From Planctomycetota bacterium (lineage in GTDB: Bacteria; Planctomycetota; Planctomycetia; Planctomycetales; Planctomycetaceae): a stretch of DNA of 64,000 nucleotides. A program made the position numbers and the translations under genes. The notes under the pieces are model-generated. The model saw nothing but the letters and a program-made list of their open reading frames with translations. It did not search any database and was not told where the DNA came from. Positions 25,581-33,833 of the stretch are shown here, in pieces. The stretch spans positions 59,554 to 123,553 of the forward strand of contig JAFEBS010000039.1 of NCBI GenBank assembly GCA_018242525.1. The letters are read 5' to 3'. Within the stretch, counting starts at the first letter, position 1. Each line of letters begins with the position of its first letter.

Positions 25581-25956
25581 AAGTGTCGGAGGGTGGAGAA
25601 GAGTGATCAATGGACAGCCGGAGTGGCTGGGAATCATCGCCGGTTACGATACCCGGTGTCGAGAGGAGTTCCCACTCCGCGAATTGGTAATACCAGATGT
25701 TTTCGTGGCGGAACGTGCGGCGCTCCATTGGCAGAAGTATGCCAACGATCTGAGACTTGTCGTCCAATCCATGGATCCCTCGCTGTCGCGCGGGGCTTGC
25801 GTTTAGGGTCATTCGACCCCGAGTGTGGTGGCTCAATTGGCGGAAATTCGGTACGGTGTGTCTACGCTAACAAGGGTATTGCGACGGCAAGAATCGCTCC
25901 CCGGTTCAAGTTCATGGCGATTTCTCAAGGACGATTGCGGGCTGTGGATCATAACT

Positions 25957-26550
25957 GTGGATGATTCTCAACTGACACGGCCCAGCTTGCTGTTGCGGAT
26001 TCGCAATGCGGATGACGTGGCGGCATGGCGTGAGTTCGCAGAAATCTATGGGCCGCTGATTCACGGATTTGCCCGCAAGCAGGGCTTGCAGGATGCCGAT
26101 GCCGCGGATCTGGCGCAAGAGGTCCTGTATGCGGTCGCCGGGGCCATTGGCCGGTTGAACTACGACCGGCAACTGGGGCGGTTTCGTGGCTGGCTGCTGA
26201 CGGTGGCCCGCAGCAAACTGAGCAATCAGTACGCTCGCAAGAAGCGCCAGCCGCAGGGCAGCGGCGATTCGGCGATGCATGAATCCCTGCAAAGCGTCCC
26301 TTCCAATTCGGATGACGAAGCGTATTGGGATGCCGAATACGAGCGGCGGTTGTTTGAATGGGCGGCCGAACGGATCCGGCCAGGGTTTCAGGAAACGACC
26401 TGGCAGGCGTTCTGGCTGACGGCGGTCGACGGCAAGGAGGTGAAAGCTGTCTCGGAGCAGCTTGGTATTACAGTGGGGGCCGCGTATATCGCCAAAAGCC
26501 GGGTGCTGGCCCGACTGAAGGAACAGATCCAGGAAATCGGGGAACGGTGA
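25957..26550 (+). CDS. Sigma-70 family (ECF-like) RNA polymerase sigma factor
   Basis: The product has 197 residues from a GTG at 25957; the frame is open further upstream, but that part is poorly conserved in character. Region 2 is seen as VAAWREFAEIYGPLIHGFAR, then DAADLAQEVLYAVAGAIGRL and RFRGWLLTVARSKLSNQYAR. Region 4 is seen as TWQAFWLTAVDGKEVKAVSE followed by LGITVGAAYIAKSRVLARLK. This is the planctomycete type of sigma factor that travels with a Ser/Thr kinase. Its stop codon overlaps the kinase start (TGATG), implying coupled expression. The gap 25581-25956 holds no convincing gene. Confidence 0.88.
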   Translation: MDDSQLTRPSLLLRIRNADDVAAWREFAEIYGPLIHGFARKQGLQDADAADLAQEVLYAVAGAIGRLNYDRQLGRFRGWLLTVARSKLSNQYARKKRQPQGSGDSAMHESLQSVPSNSDDEAYWDAEYERRLFEWAAERIRPGFQETTWQAFWLTAVDGKEVKAVSEQLGITVGAAYIAKSRVLARLKEQIQEIGER

Positions 26551-27983
26551 TGGCGCCGAAGGATTGTCCGGATATCCGTACGCTGAAACTGCTGCTGGCA
26601 CATGGCCTGTCGGACGAGCAGGAACTGAGCCTGTCGGCGCACCTGGATCAATGCGCCGATTGTCGGGAGCGACTGGAGCGTGTCGCGGCGGGTGATCGCA
26701 CTCTGCATGATGTGGCCCGCAATCTGCGTAGCAAGACCGAGATGACCGATGCGCTCAAGACCGTCATCGAAAAATGTTCCTCAGACCCGTTCATCCTGCT
26801 GCGGGATGTGGAACTGCATCCACCCGAACCGCGCTACGGATCTGACCACGACATCCAGATTGCCGATCTGCATCGCGAACGGGATGAACAGACGTTTCGT
26901 GGTGGCGCACTGGTTCCCCGCACCACGGAAGTCATGTACTCGCCTGGTGATCGTTTGGGTCAATACGAGATCCTGGAAGAAGTCGGTCGCGGCGGCATGG
27001 GGGTCGTCTACAAGGCACGCGATCCTGATCAAAACCGGTTTGTGGCGATCAAGGTGCTGCACGGGAGTGTGCTCACCGACAAGATCGCACGGCGGCGGTT
27101 CGTCCGCGAAGCCAGGGCTGCCAGTGCCGTCGATCATCGCAACGTCGTCAAGTTGTACCGCGTGGAGGATTCGCCGGTTCCCTACATGGTGATGGAATTC
27201 GTGGATGGCCCTTCGCTGCGGGCTCACATGCTGCGGAAGGGATGCCTGGATCTGGGGACAGTCTTGAAAATCGGTCTGCAGATCGCCAAAGGACTGGAGG
27301 CATCACACGCTCGGGGAGTCGTTCATCGGGACGTCAAACCCGCGAACATTGTGCTGGACATCCCCTCGGGTCGAGCCAAGCTGACCGATTTTGGCCTGGC
27401 TCAAATCGAAGGGGATATCCGATTGACGCTGCCCGGCTTTACAACAGGAACTCCGGCCTTCATGTCTCCGGAACAGGCCAGCGGAGCGTCGGTCGATCAT
27501 CGTTCCGATCTGTTCAGCCTGGGGAGTGTGATGTACGCGATGGCGACCGGCCAATCCCCGTTCGAGGATGACCAGACCTGTGCCGCCCTGGACCTGGTCG
27601 TGACCAGGAATCCGCAGTCGCCACAGATTGTGAATCCGGATATTCCGGCATCATTGTCCAACTTGATCCGCCGGCTGCATGCCAAGCGAGCCAACGAGCG
27701 TCCCGCCACGGCTACGGAAGTCGTCCAGATCCTGCAACAGCAACTGGAGGAACTGACGCATCCTCGTGAAGCCATCGTGCTGAGCGGCGAGCCCGAGCAT
27801 GAAATCGATTCGGAAAAATGGTGGAAACACCGAACCCGCGGGACCTCGGCATCCATGGCAACAATCGACAATGAATCCACGCCGGTTAAAACCGCTCCGC
27901 GCAGCGAAGGTTCATTGTTGGTACTCGCGATCATTCTGGCGCTGGTGGCCCTGGTCGGCGTGAGTTTCCTGCTCACCAGTTAA
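26550..27983 (+). CDS. Membrane Ser/Thr protein kinase with N-terminal anti-sigma-like zinc finger
   Basis: The product has 477 residues. Residues 25-45 hold LSLSAHLDQCADCRERLERV, the HxxxCxxC zinc-binding anti-sigma fold. The kinase domain spans about 139-400, with glycine loop GRGGMGVVYKA, Lys168, HRDVKPAN (Asp261), DFG (Asp280) and SPEQASGASVDHRSDLFSLG. A single membrane helix ends the protein (LLVLAIILALVALVGVSFLL). The fused domains and overlap with the sigma gene suggest that it holds the sigma factor and frees it on phosphorylation. Confidence 0.92.
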   Translation: MAPKDCPDIRTLKLLLAHGLSDEQELSLSAHLDQCADCRERLERVAAGDRTLHDVARNLRSKTEMTDALKTVIEKCSSDPFILLRDVELHPPEPRYGSDHDIQIADLHRERDEQTFRGGALVPRTTEVMYSPGDRLGQYEILEEVGRGGMGVVYKARDPDQNRFVAIKVLHGSVLTDKIARRRFVREARAASAVDHRNVVKLYRVEDSPVPYMVMEFVDGPSLRAHMLRKGCLDLGTVLKIGLQIAKGLEASHARGVVHRDVKPANIVLDIPSGRAKLTDFGLAQIEGDIRLTLPGFTTGTPAFMSPEQASGASVDHRSDLFSLGSVMYAMATGQSPFEDDQTCAALDLVVTRNPQSPQIVNPDIPASLSNLIRRLHAKRANERPATATEVVQILQQQLEELTHPREAIVLSGEPEHEIDSEKWWKHRTRGTSASMATIDNESTPVKTAPRSEGSLLVLAIILALVALVGVSFLLTS

Positions 27984-28063
27984 CCGCAACAAAGAATTGG
28001 GGTTCAATACGCCAGCGCGGGCTTTGCCCTCAACCCATTGGGAATGTGAAAGCGGACGGGTTT

Positions 28064-28319
28064 GATTGGACACGGACGACGTGGACGACACGGAGAAGAC
28101 GGAGAAGAATTGATGGGGTCACAATTTCACTTGCCGACGCCGTGTAATGTCATTGCTTGCAACCTGCCCGAACCGGTGGCTTGCTGAAGGAATTTCTCTT
28201 TTCGTTTTGGATTCTCTCCGTGTCGTCCGCGTTTTCCGTGTCCCAATCTTTCTTTTGACGAAAGTCCTGCAAGTCCGACAGGAGATTCGAAGGCCACGGA
28301 TTCTTTGCGGCAAGCAAAG
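28064..28319. repeat. Imperfect inverted repeat (purine-rich CACGGA arms) and short repeat
   Basis: GATTGGACACGGACGACGTG followed by GACGACACGGAGAAGA (28064-28099) pairs imperfectly with the complement at 28212-28248. Then GGCCACGGATTCTTTGCGGC followed by AAGCAAAG (from 28291) repeats the motif seen at 11597. The gap 27984-28366 holds only these repeats. Confidence 0.65.
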
Positions 28320-28366
28320 ACAGGCTTTGAGCGGAACCTCGAATTGGGTTGAGGGCACAGCCGTCA

Positions 28367-29140
28367 TTACAGCGTCCGAGTCTGTCCGCCATCTGCATCG
28401 ATGATTGCTCCCTGACAGTATGCCGCCTGCGGGGAAGCGAGGAAGGCCACCAGACTGGCGATTTCGGCGGGCTCGCCGAATCGGGCAATCTTCATTTCTC
28501 TCGCCAATTCGGCGGATGCTGTGACTTCGTCCATCCCTTTTTCGGTGGCCAGCCGTTGAATACGAGTTTGCAGTCGATCGGTCACAATGGCACCGGGATT
28601 GATCGCGTTGACCCGGACGCCGTCTTCAACACCCCGATCCGCCAGAACCTTGGTCAGGTTCAGGAGAGCCGCGTTGACGGATCCACCGATTGCAAACTCG
28701 GCCGATCCCGTGCGGCCGCCGATGCCAACGATATTCACAATGCTGCCTCGACTGACCTGCAGGTGCCGCCACGCGGCCCGACAGCAGCGCATGGCACCAA
28801 ACAATTTCAGCGAATACCCGTCCGCCCAATCCGCGTCGCTCAATTTCAGGAAGTCTCCGCGGACGGTGGCACCGGCATTGTTGACGAGTAGATCCAGTCC
28901 GCCAAACCGTTCCAAAGTGGCACTGACGATCTGCGCGGGAGAGTCCGGGAGACGCAAGTCGACCGCTTGAACCAGACTCTCTGTGGGTAGACTTTGGGCG
29001 AGCTCATCCAGTAAGTCTTCGGAGCGTGCGACCAGGACCGTTTGCATTCCTTCGGCGGCCAATGTCTGGGCGATGGCCCGCCCGATCCCTCGGCTGGCGC
29101 CGGTGACAATGCCAACCTTGCCATTCAGTTGAAGATCCAT
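28367..29140 (-). CDS. Short-chain dehydrogenase/reductase-like protein lacking the catalytic Tyr-Lys
   Basis: The product has 257 residues from the ATG at 29140 (MDLQLNGKVGIVTGASRGIG). The Rossmann cofactor loop TGASRGIG and the NNAGATVRGD motif are intact, and the C-terminal NPGAIVTDRL and GAIIDADGG are typical. At the active site, where YxxxK is expected, the sequence reads AEFAIGGSVNAALLNLTK, so Tyr is replaced by Gly and Lys by Asn. It may be a cofactor-binding protein without classical reductase activity or use another mechanism. It is encoded alone on the minus strand. Confidence 0.8.
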   Translation of the reverse strand: MDLQLNGKVGIVTGASRGIGRAIAQTLAAEGMQTVLVARSEDLLDELAQSLPTESLVQAVDLRLPDSPAQIVSATLERFGGLDLLVNNAGATVRGDFLKLSDADWADGYSLKLFGAMRCCRAAWRHLQVSRGSIVNIVGIGGRTGSAEFAIGGSVNAALLNLTKVLADRGVEDGVRVNAINPGAIVTDRLQTRIQRLATEKGMDEVTASAELAREMKIARFGEPAEIASLVAFLASPQAAYCQGAIIDADGGQTRTL

Positions 29141-29240
29141 TTTGCTTCCTTGTGTCCAGATCACTTCCCCTCGTCCGACTCAGAGACGGCGGCGATGAAC
29201 TGCTGCTGCTCGTGAGAATTCAAGGTCGTGCTACCGATGT

Positions 29241-29270
29241 CCGAAGTCTCACGACTTCAGCTACGGATGC
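29241..29270. repeat. Single arm of the 24-bp inverted-repeat family
   Basis: CCGAAGTCTCACGACTTCAG followed by CTACGGATGC differs by one base from the arm at 16517-16540, extended through the flanking GGATGC found (inverted) at 16469-16474. The partner arm is missing here. Confidence 0.75.
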
Positions 29271-29313
29271 TTAATGGCGATTTATCATTTGGAACGTCAA
29301 CGCGGCCGATAGT

Positions 29314-31866
29314 CTACTTCGTCGCCTCGACGCTGGCAGCGTCGGGTACGGTGCGGACCACTCGAAACCCGGCGGAAAAGACCGGCAGCGTGGGTGAATC
29401 GTAGCCCCGTGTTGCCGACCGTGACCACCATGCCGCGCCGTTCCAGGATCCGCCCCGTACGACCCGGCCGGATCGTGCATCCTTGGGATCGGCATCGAAG
29501 ACGGGATCCTGCAGTGGCGACACGGCGTAGAATTGCACGTTATGCCAGTCGCGACACCACTCACTGACATTGCCATGCATGTCATACAGTCCAAACGCAT
29601 TCGGACGACGTTGACCGACATGGAGTGGCATGGGAGTCTGGAGGCCGACGAATCCATATTCCGAAAGATTCACGGACAGATCACCGAAGTGCCATGCGGC
29701 CCGTTGTCCACCTCGGCAGGCATATTCCCATTGGGCTTCGGTAGGAAGATCATAGTGCCGCTTGACAGCCTCGGTCGACTCCGACTCGCTCAACCATTCG
29801 CAGAATGCGATGGCGTCCATCCAACTGATGCCACAAACGGGTCGAGTTTCGGCGCCGGATTCGGGAATGAATTTCTTCCACGTAAACCGCGCACTTTCCG
29901 CCCGCTCCGCCGATGTCTGGTAATTCGTCGCTGACACAAACGTCTGAAACTGGGCGACGGTGACTTCGTGCTGGCCGATATAGAATGGCTGCGTCAGTTC
30001 TACTGGGTGCTGTGGCGCACTGGACTGGGCGACAAACCGGTCGTACTCCGAGGCTTGTTCCAATTCCTTCGCCAGTGTGGCCCGCTCGGCGTCCGAGCTT
30101 CCCATGAGAAACTTGCCGGGGGGAATCAGTGTCAGTTTCATGCCGATCGAATTCGTTTCGCTGACAGGCAGATTGAATTGACGGGCACAGTCCTCCTGTT
30201 GTTTCCGGGCTTGATCGGACAGTTCGGGCCCCGGTTCATTTTCCAGCAGTGTCGACTGGGAGCCGGCCACGTCAGATTTGGCCTCGTTCACTTCGGGGCC
30301 CAGACTGACGTCGGACTTCTCGAACGTCACCCAGATTCCCCAGCGTTCGCCCGCCGAAACGGGAAAGGCCTGAGGGGCGGATGTGAGTTTGACGGTGGTC
30401 GACCGCCACGGCCACATTGAGCGTCGTTCCAAATGGATCTCATGGACGCGCAGGTTCGGCTTCGGTTCGACCCGCAGCCCATAGTGACCTGGGGGAACGA
30501 TGACTCGGCCCCAACCCGTCTGACGTGCGACCACCCCACTGGAACCCACGATTTCGACGGCGGTGCTTCCGTCGGGGGATTCAAAGCTCAGTCCTGCCAT
30601 GTTGTTCGACCACAGTTGAAACCAACTGCTCATCAGGATCGGCAGAGTGACGATCAACAAACCGGTCACTGCCAGCCAAACACGGATCCTGTTCCGACGA
30701 GGAGTTGGTGTTGCTGGCGGTGGTTCGGAAAGAGTCGGGATTCCAATCGGAGCCAACAGCATCGGGCGCGGTGCGGACGCGGGTTGCTGACAATGTGCCA
30801 GCCACTGCTGCAGCAATTCATGAACTTCGTTGGCTGTCTGCAACCGGTCTTCCGGACGCTTGGCCATCAGTCGATCAACGATGGTGACAAGCCAATCGGG
30901 GATCTCGGTGTTCAATTCGGTGATCGGTCGGGGGTGGTCATCACAAACCCGTCGCAGGACCGCGATGGCTGAATCTCCGCCGAATGCGGGTCGGCCAGTG
31001 CAGAGCGTGTACAGCACGCTCCCCAGGCTGAACAAGTCGCTGCGCTGATCGACGGGTTGCCCCATGGCCTGTTCGGGTGACATGTATTGGGGCGTCCCGG
31101 CGATCTGGCCGGACACGGTAATCCCGACATCGTCGATCGATCGAGCCAAGCCGAAATCGGTGATCTTGACCCGTTCGACACCGTTTTCCAGCAGGATATT
31201 GGCGGGCTTGATATCGCGATGGACCAATCCCTGCTTGTGAGCGGCGGACAATCCGGCGGCGATCTGCATCCCGATTCGCAGGATTTCGGTCAGCCCCAGT
31301 GCCCCCTGCTTGTCAATTTTCTGTTGCAGCGACTGTCCGACGATGCATTCCATCACCAGATACGGAAGTTTTTCATTGTCTCCCACGGCGAAGATGGTCA
31401 CCACGTGATCATGGCTGACGGCGGCTGCCGCCTGAGCTTCACGCAGGAAGCGTCGGCGGGCTTGGGGATTCCCCGCAAATTCGGGGGCCAGCACCTTGAT
31501 GGCCACGACGCGGTTCAGTTTCGTGTCCATGGCCCGCAGGACAATTCCCATGCCGCCGCGGCCAATCACGTCCAGGATCGTATACCCACCGAGCCGCCCC
31601 AGGCTTCCTGCAACGTCGGACGGTTCCAGAAAGTCCATCGACACAAAGGGAGCGGCGTCCGCCATCTGCGAGGCATCCAGTTCCACGAGCGGACTGTCGA
31701 GCAGGCTGTCGGGCGCAAGTGCTGTTTTCAACAGGAGTTCGACTCGTGCCTGTAGCTCGGGCTGGCCAGCGCAGGATTGCTGGACAAATGTGGTACGCTC
31801 GGCCGCGGACGCCAGGTCCAGGGCTTGCAGAAAGATCGATTTGGCGGCATTGGGATTGTAGGACAT
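29314..31866 (-). CDS. Ser/Thr protein kinase fused to a formylglycine-generating-enzyme-like domain
   Basis: The product has 850 residues. Residues about 95-360 are a protein kinase: GRGGMGIVLRA, Lys124, HRDIKPANILL, KITDFGLARS, MSPEQAMGQPVDQRSDLFSL. One transmembrane helix lies near 405-428. After a beta-rich linker, the last 270 residues form an FGE-sulfatase/SUMF1 domain: GMKLTLIPPGKFLMGSSDAE, FYIGQHEVTVAQFQTF, LPTEAQWEYACRGGQ, GLYDMHGNVSEWCRDW and VVRGGSWNGAAWWSRSA. The two FGE cysteines needed for catalysis are not obvious, so the domain is probably a binding module outside the membrane. The ECF sigma gene lies 54 bp upstream. Confidence 0.92.
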   Translation of the reverse strand: MSYNPNAAKSIFLQALDLASAAERTTFVQQSCAGQPELQARVELLLKTALAPDSLLDSPLVELDASQMADAAPFVSMDFLEPSDVAGSLGRLGGYTILDVIGRGGMGIVLRAMDTKLNRVVAIKVLAPEFAGNPQARRRFLREAQAAAAVSHDHVVTIFAVGDNEKLPYLVMECIVGQSLQQKIDKQGALGLTEILRIGMQIAAGLSAAHKQGLVHRDIKPANILLENGVERVKITDFGLARSIDDVGITVSGQIAGTPQYMSPEQAMGQPVDQRSDLFSLGSVLYTLCTGRPAFGGDSAIAVLRRVCDDHPRPITELNTEIPDWLVTIVDRLMAKRPEDRLQTANEVHELLQQWLAHCQQPASAPRPMLLAPIGIPTLSEPPPATPTPRRNRIRVWLAVTGLLIVTLPILMSSWFQLWSNNMAGLSFESPDGSTAVEIVGSSGVVARQTGWGRVIVPPGHYGLRVEPKPNLRVHEIHLERRSMWPWRSTTVKLTSAPQAFPVSAGERWGIWVTFEKSDVSLGPEVNEAKSDVAGSQSTLLENEPGPELSDQARKQQEDCARQFNLPVSETNSIGMKLTLIPPGKFLMGSSDAERATLAKELEQASEYDRFVAQSSAPQHPVELTQPFYIGQHEVTVAQFQTFVSATNYQTSAERAESARFTWKKFIPESGAETRPVCGISWMDAIAFCEWLSESESTEAVKRHYDLPTEAQWEYACRGGQRAAWHFGDLSVNLSEYGFVGLQTPMPLHVGQRRPNAFGLYDMHGNVSEWCRDWHNVQFYAVSPLQDPVFDADPKDARSGRVVRGGSWNGAAWWSRSATRGYDSPTLPVFSAGFRVVRTVPDAASVEATK

Positions 31867-31920
31867 GGTGGGCTCCAGAATTGGGTCTACCTGAACATGC
31901 GACGTTTCTCGAAAATCGTC

Positions 31921-32481
31921 TCACGAATTTCCTTCAATTTCACATTTCAGCCAGGAACGGGCGTAGGACCATTGCCGATAGGCGGTCGCACGCGACATTC
32001 CCAGGACCGCCCCGACCTCGTCGAGCGACATTCCGGTGAAGAAATGAAGTTTGACGACTTCGGCCGCCGTCGCGTCCTCCGCCGCCAGTTTCGTCAGCGC
32101 TGTGTCCAACTCGAGCAGGCGTTCCGGATCGTCGGTGGCGTCGACAATGTTCGACGTCAATTCGATCCGGTCAAACTCACCGCCATGCTTGAGGCGGAGC
32201 TTGCGCCGGGCACTTTCGATCAGGATTCGCCGCATCGCCTCGGCCGCCGCCGCAAAGAAATGGCCGCGACCGTCCCAGTCCTGCGGCTCGCTGCCACTGA
32301 CCAGTCGAACGTACGCTTCATGGACCAGGGCGGTGGCCTGCAGCGTCTGCCTTGGAGATTCGCTTGCTAGTTTCCGGGCGGCCAGCTTGCGCAGTTCGTC
32401 ATAGATCAACGGCAGCAATTCCCCGGCGGCGTGCCGATCGCCCCGGTGAATCGCATGCAGGATCTGGGTGACATCGTTCAT
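31921..32481 (-). CDS. ECF-like sigma factor of the planctomycete Sigma70_ECF family
   Basis: The product has 186 residues from the ATG at 32481; the frame is open upstream, but only from here does it look conserved. MNDVTQILHAIHRGDRHAAG followed by ELLPLIYDELRKLAARKLAS is the hallmark of this subfamily. QTLQATALVHEAYVRLV and HFFAAAAEAMRRILIESARR belong to region 2, while LHFFTGMSLDEVGAVLGMSR followed by ATAYRQWSYARSWLK is region 4. It precedes the kinase-FGE gene on the same strand and is probably its partner. Confidence 0.92.
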   Translation of the reverse strand: MNDVTQILHAIHRGDRHAAGELLPLIYDELRKLAARKLASESPRQTLQATALVHEAYVRLVSGSEPQDWDGRGHFFAAAAEAMRRILIESARRKLRLKHGGEFDRIELTSNIVDATDDPERLLELDTALTKLAAEDATAAEVVKLHFFTGMSLDEVGAVLGMSRATAYRQWSYARSWLKCEIEGNS

Positions 32482-32663
32482 GGCGGTAATATAGCGTCTG
32501 CTGGTGTGGCGCGCAACGGGGCAAGCCACCCCGGGAATGACGACTTCTGATCGCCCTCCGTGTGCTGCCGACGGACCGGTGCAGAACCGAAAAACTGTTC
32601 TGGCGGCCCATCGTCGAAGACGGTAGAACTTTTCGCGAGGAATGGATTTCCGGCACACTCGTA

Positions 32664-32779
32664 CTAGCAGCCTGTGGTAAAAGGGGTCTGACCCTCTCCG
32701 GGCAGGCGGTTTTCAAGGTGAATCGATTGCCCTCCAAAGGGTCAGACCCGGTCAGACCCCTTTTACCACGGGCTGCTAG
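32664..32779. repeat. Palindromic element copy A3 (about 116 bp)
   Basis: The element begins CTAGCAGCCTGTGGTAAAAG and ends CTTTTACCACGGGCTGCTAG, so both ends carry the CTAG terminus. The interior repeats CCTCTCCGGGCAGGCGG and TTGCCCTCCAAAGGGTC. GGTCAGACCC is duplicated near the right arm compared with A2. It ends 13 bp before the ATG of the metallopeptidase gene and would form a strong hairpin in its leader. Confidence 0.9.
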
Positions 32780-32792
32780 AGCGGTTGAAATC

Positions 32793-33674
32793 ATGACGAC
32801 CCGTCCAAGACTTAGTTCCGCCTGGTGTGCCGTCGTTTTTCTGATCGGCGGTGCGCCGCTGCTGGCTGTGGAACCAGCGGCCGAAGGGTTCACCAAATCC
32901 GATTACGATCAACATCTGGCAAGTCTGCAGAAGCGATTGCCGCACGAGGGATTCTCGGTTGTCATTCAAAAACCGTTCGTGGTGATTGGCGACGAACCGC
33001 TGGAAACCGTGAAGCTGCGGGCCGAAAAGACGGTGAAGTGGGCCGTCGATCATCTGAAACAGGAATACTTCAAGAGCGATCCTGCCGCCATCATCGATAT
33101 CTGGCTGTTTCAGGACGCCAACAGTTACAACGAACATACGACGAAGCTGGTTCGACGAGTCCCGTCGACACCATATGGTTTCTATTCGCCGAGCGAAAAG
33201 GCGCTGTTTATGAACATCGCCACCGGAGGGGGAACGCTGGTTCACGAGATCGTTCATCCGTTCATGGAAACCAACTTCCCCGCTTGCCCCGCCTGGTTCA
33301 ACGAAGGGTTTGCTTCGCTGTATGAGCAATCCAGCGAGCGCAACGGCCGGATTATTGGCAACACCAATTGGCGATTACGCGGCTTGCAGACGGCCATTCG
33401 CAAGGGCAACGTTCCACCATTTGACACCCTGTGCCGTACCACCACCGACCAGTTCTACAGCGATGACAAGGGGACCAACTATTCGCAAGCCCGCTACCTG
33501 TGCTACTACCTGCAGGAACACGGCCTGCTGCAGAAGTACTATCGCGCCTTTCGACTGAACGCGAAATCGGATCCATCGGGATACGAAACCCTCAGGGTCG
33601 TGCTCGGCGAAAAGGACATGGAGGCGTTCCAGGAGCGTTGGGAAGCCGAAGTCCTGAAACTAAGATTCGATTGA
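32793..33674 (+). CDS. Secreted zinc metallopeptidase-like protein (HEIVH...NEGFA)
   Basis: The product has 293 residues from the ATG at 32793; upstream in-frame sequence is element A3. A signal peptide is present (SSAWCAVVFLIGGAPLLAVE). The zinc site of gluzincin-type peptidases is clear: GTLVHEIVHPFMET with two His and the catalytic Glu, then CPAWFNEGFASLYEQ giving the third ligand. It resembles DUF1570-like peptidases. The substrate is unknown. Translation may be affected by the hairpin element ending 13 bp upstream. Confidence 0.82.
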   Translation: MTTRPRLSSAWCAVVFLIGGAPLLAVEPAAEGFTKSDYDQHLASLQKRLPHEGFSVVIQKPFVVIGDEPLETVKLRAEKTVKWAVDHLKQEYFKSDPAAIIDIWLFQDANSYNEHTTKLVRRVPSTPYGFYSPSEKALFMNIATGGGTLVHEIVHPFMETNFPACPAWFNEGFASLYEQSSERNGRIIGNTNWRLRGLQTAIRKGNVPPFDTLCRTTTDQFYSDDKGTNYSQARYLCYYLQEHGLLQKYYRAFRLNAKSDPSGYETLRVVLGEKDMEAFQERWEAEVLKLRFD

Positions 33675-33833
33675 AAGTGCCTGGATCGCCGTCGTTCGAT
33701 TCGTCGCTGGTTCGGGGTTCAGCGAGAAACAGGTGTCCGGACGCCAGGACTGTCCGCCGCTTGCCAATTGGATAGAATCTCGACACAGACTGTGGGGAAT
33801 CTTTAACGGCGACAATTGCGGCAAGGGCGCTTC

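Noticed and set aside
32562..32792. N-terminal extension of the metallopeptidase through element A3
   Set aside because: The frame is open across A3, but a proper signal peptide begins at the ATG at 32793, so the extension is probably untranslated. It still shows the coding-compatible frame of the element.
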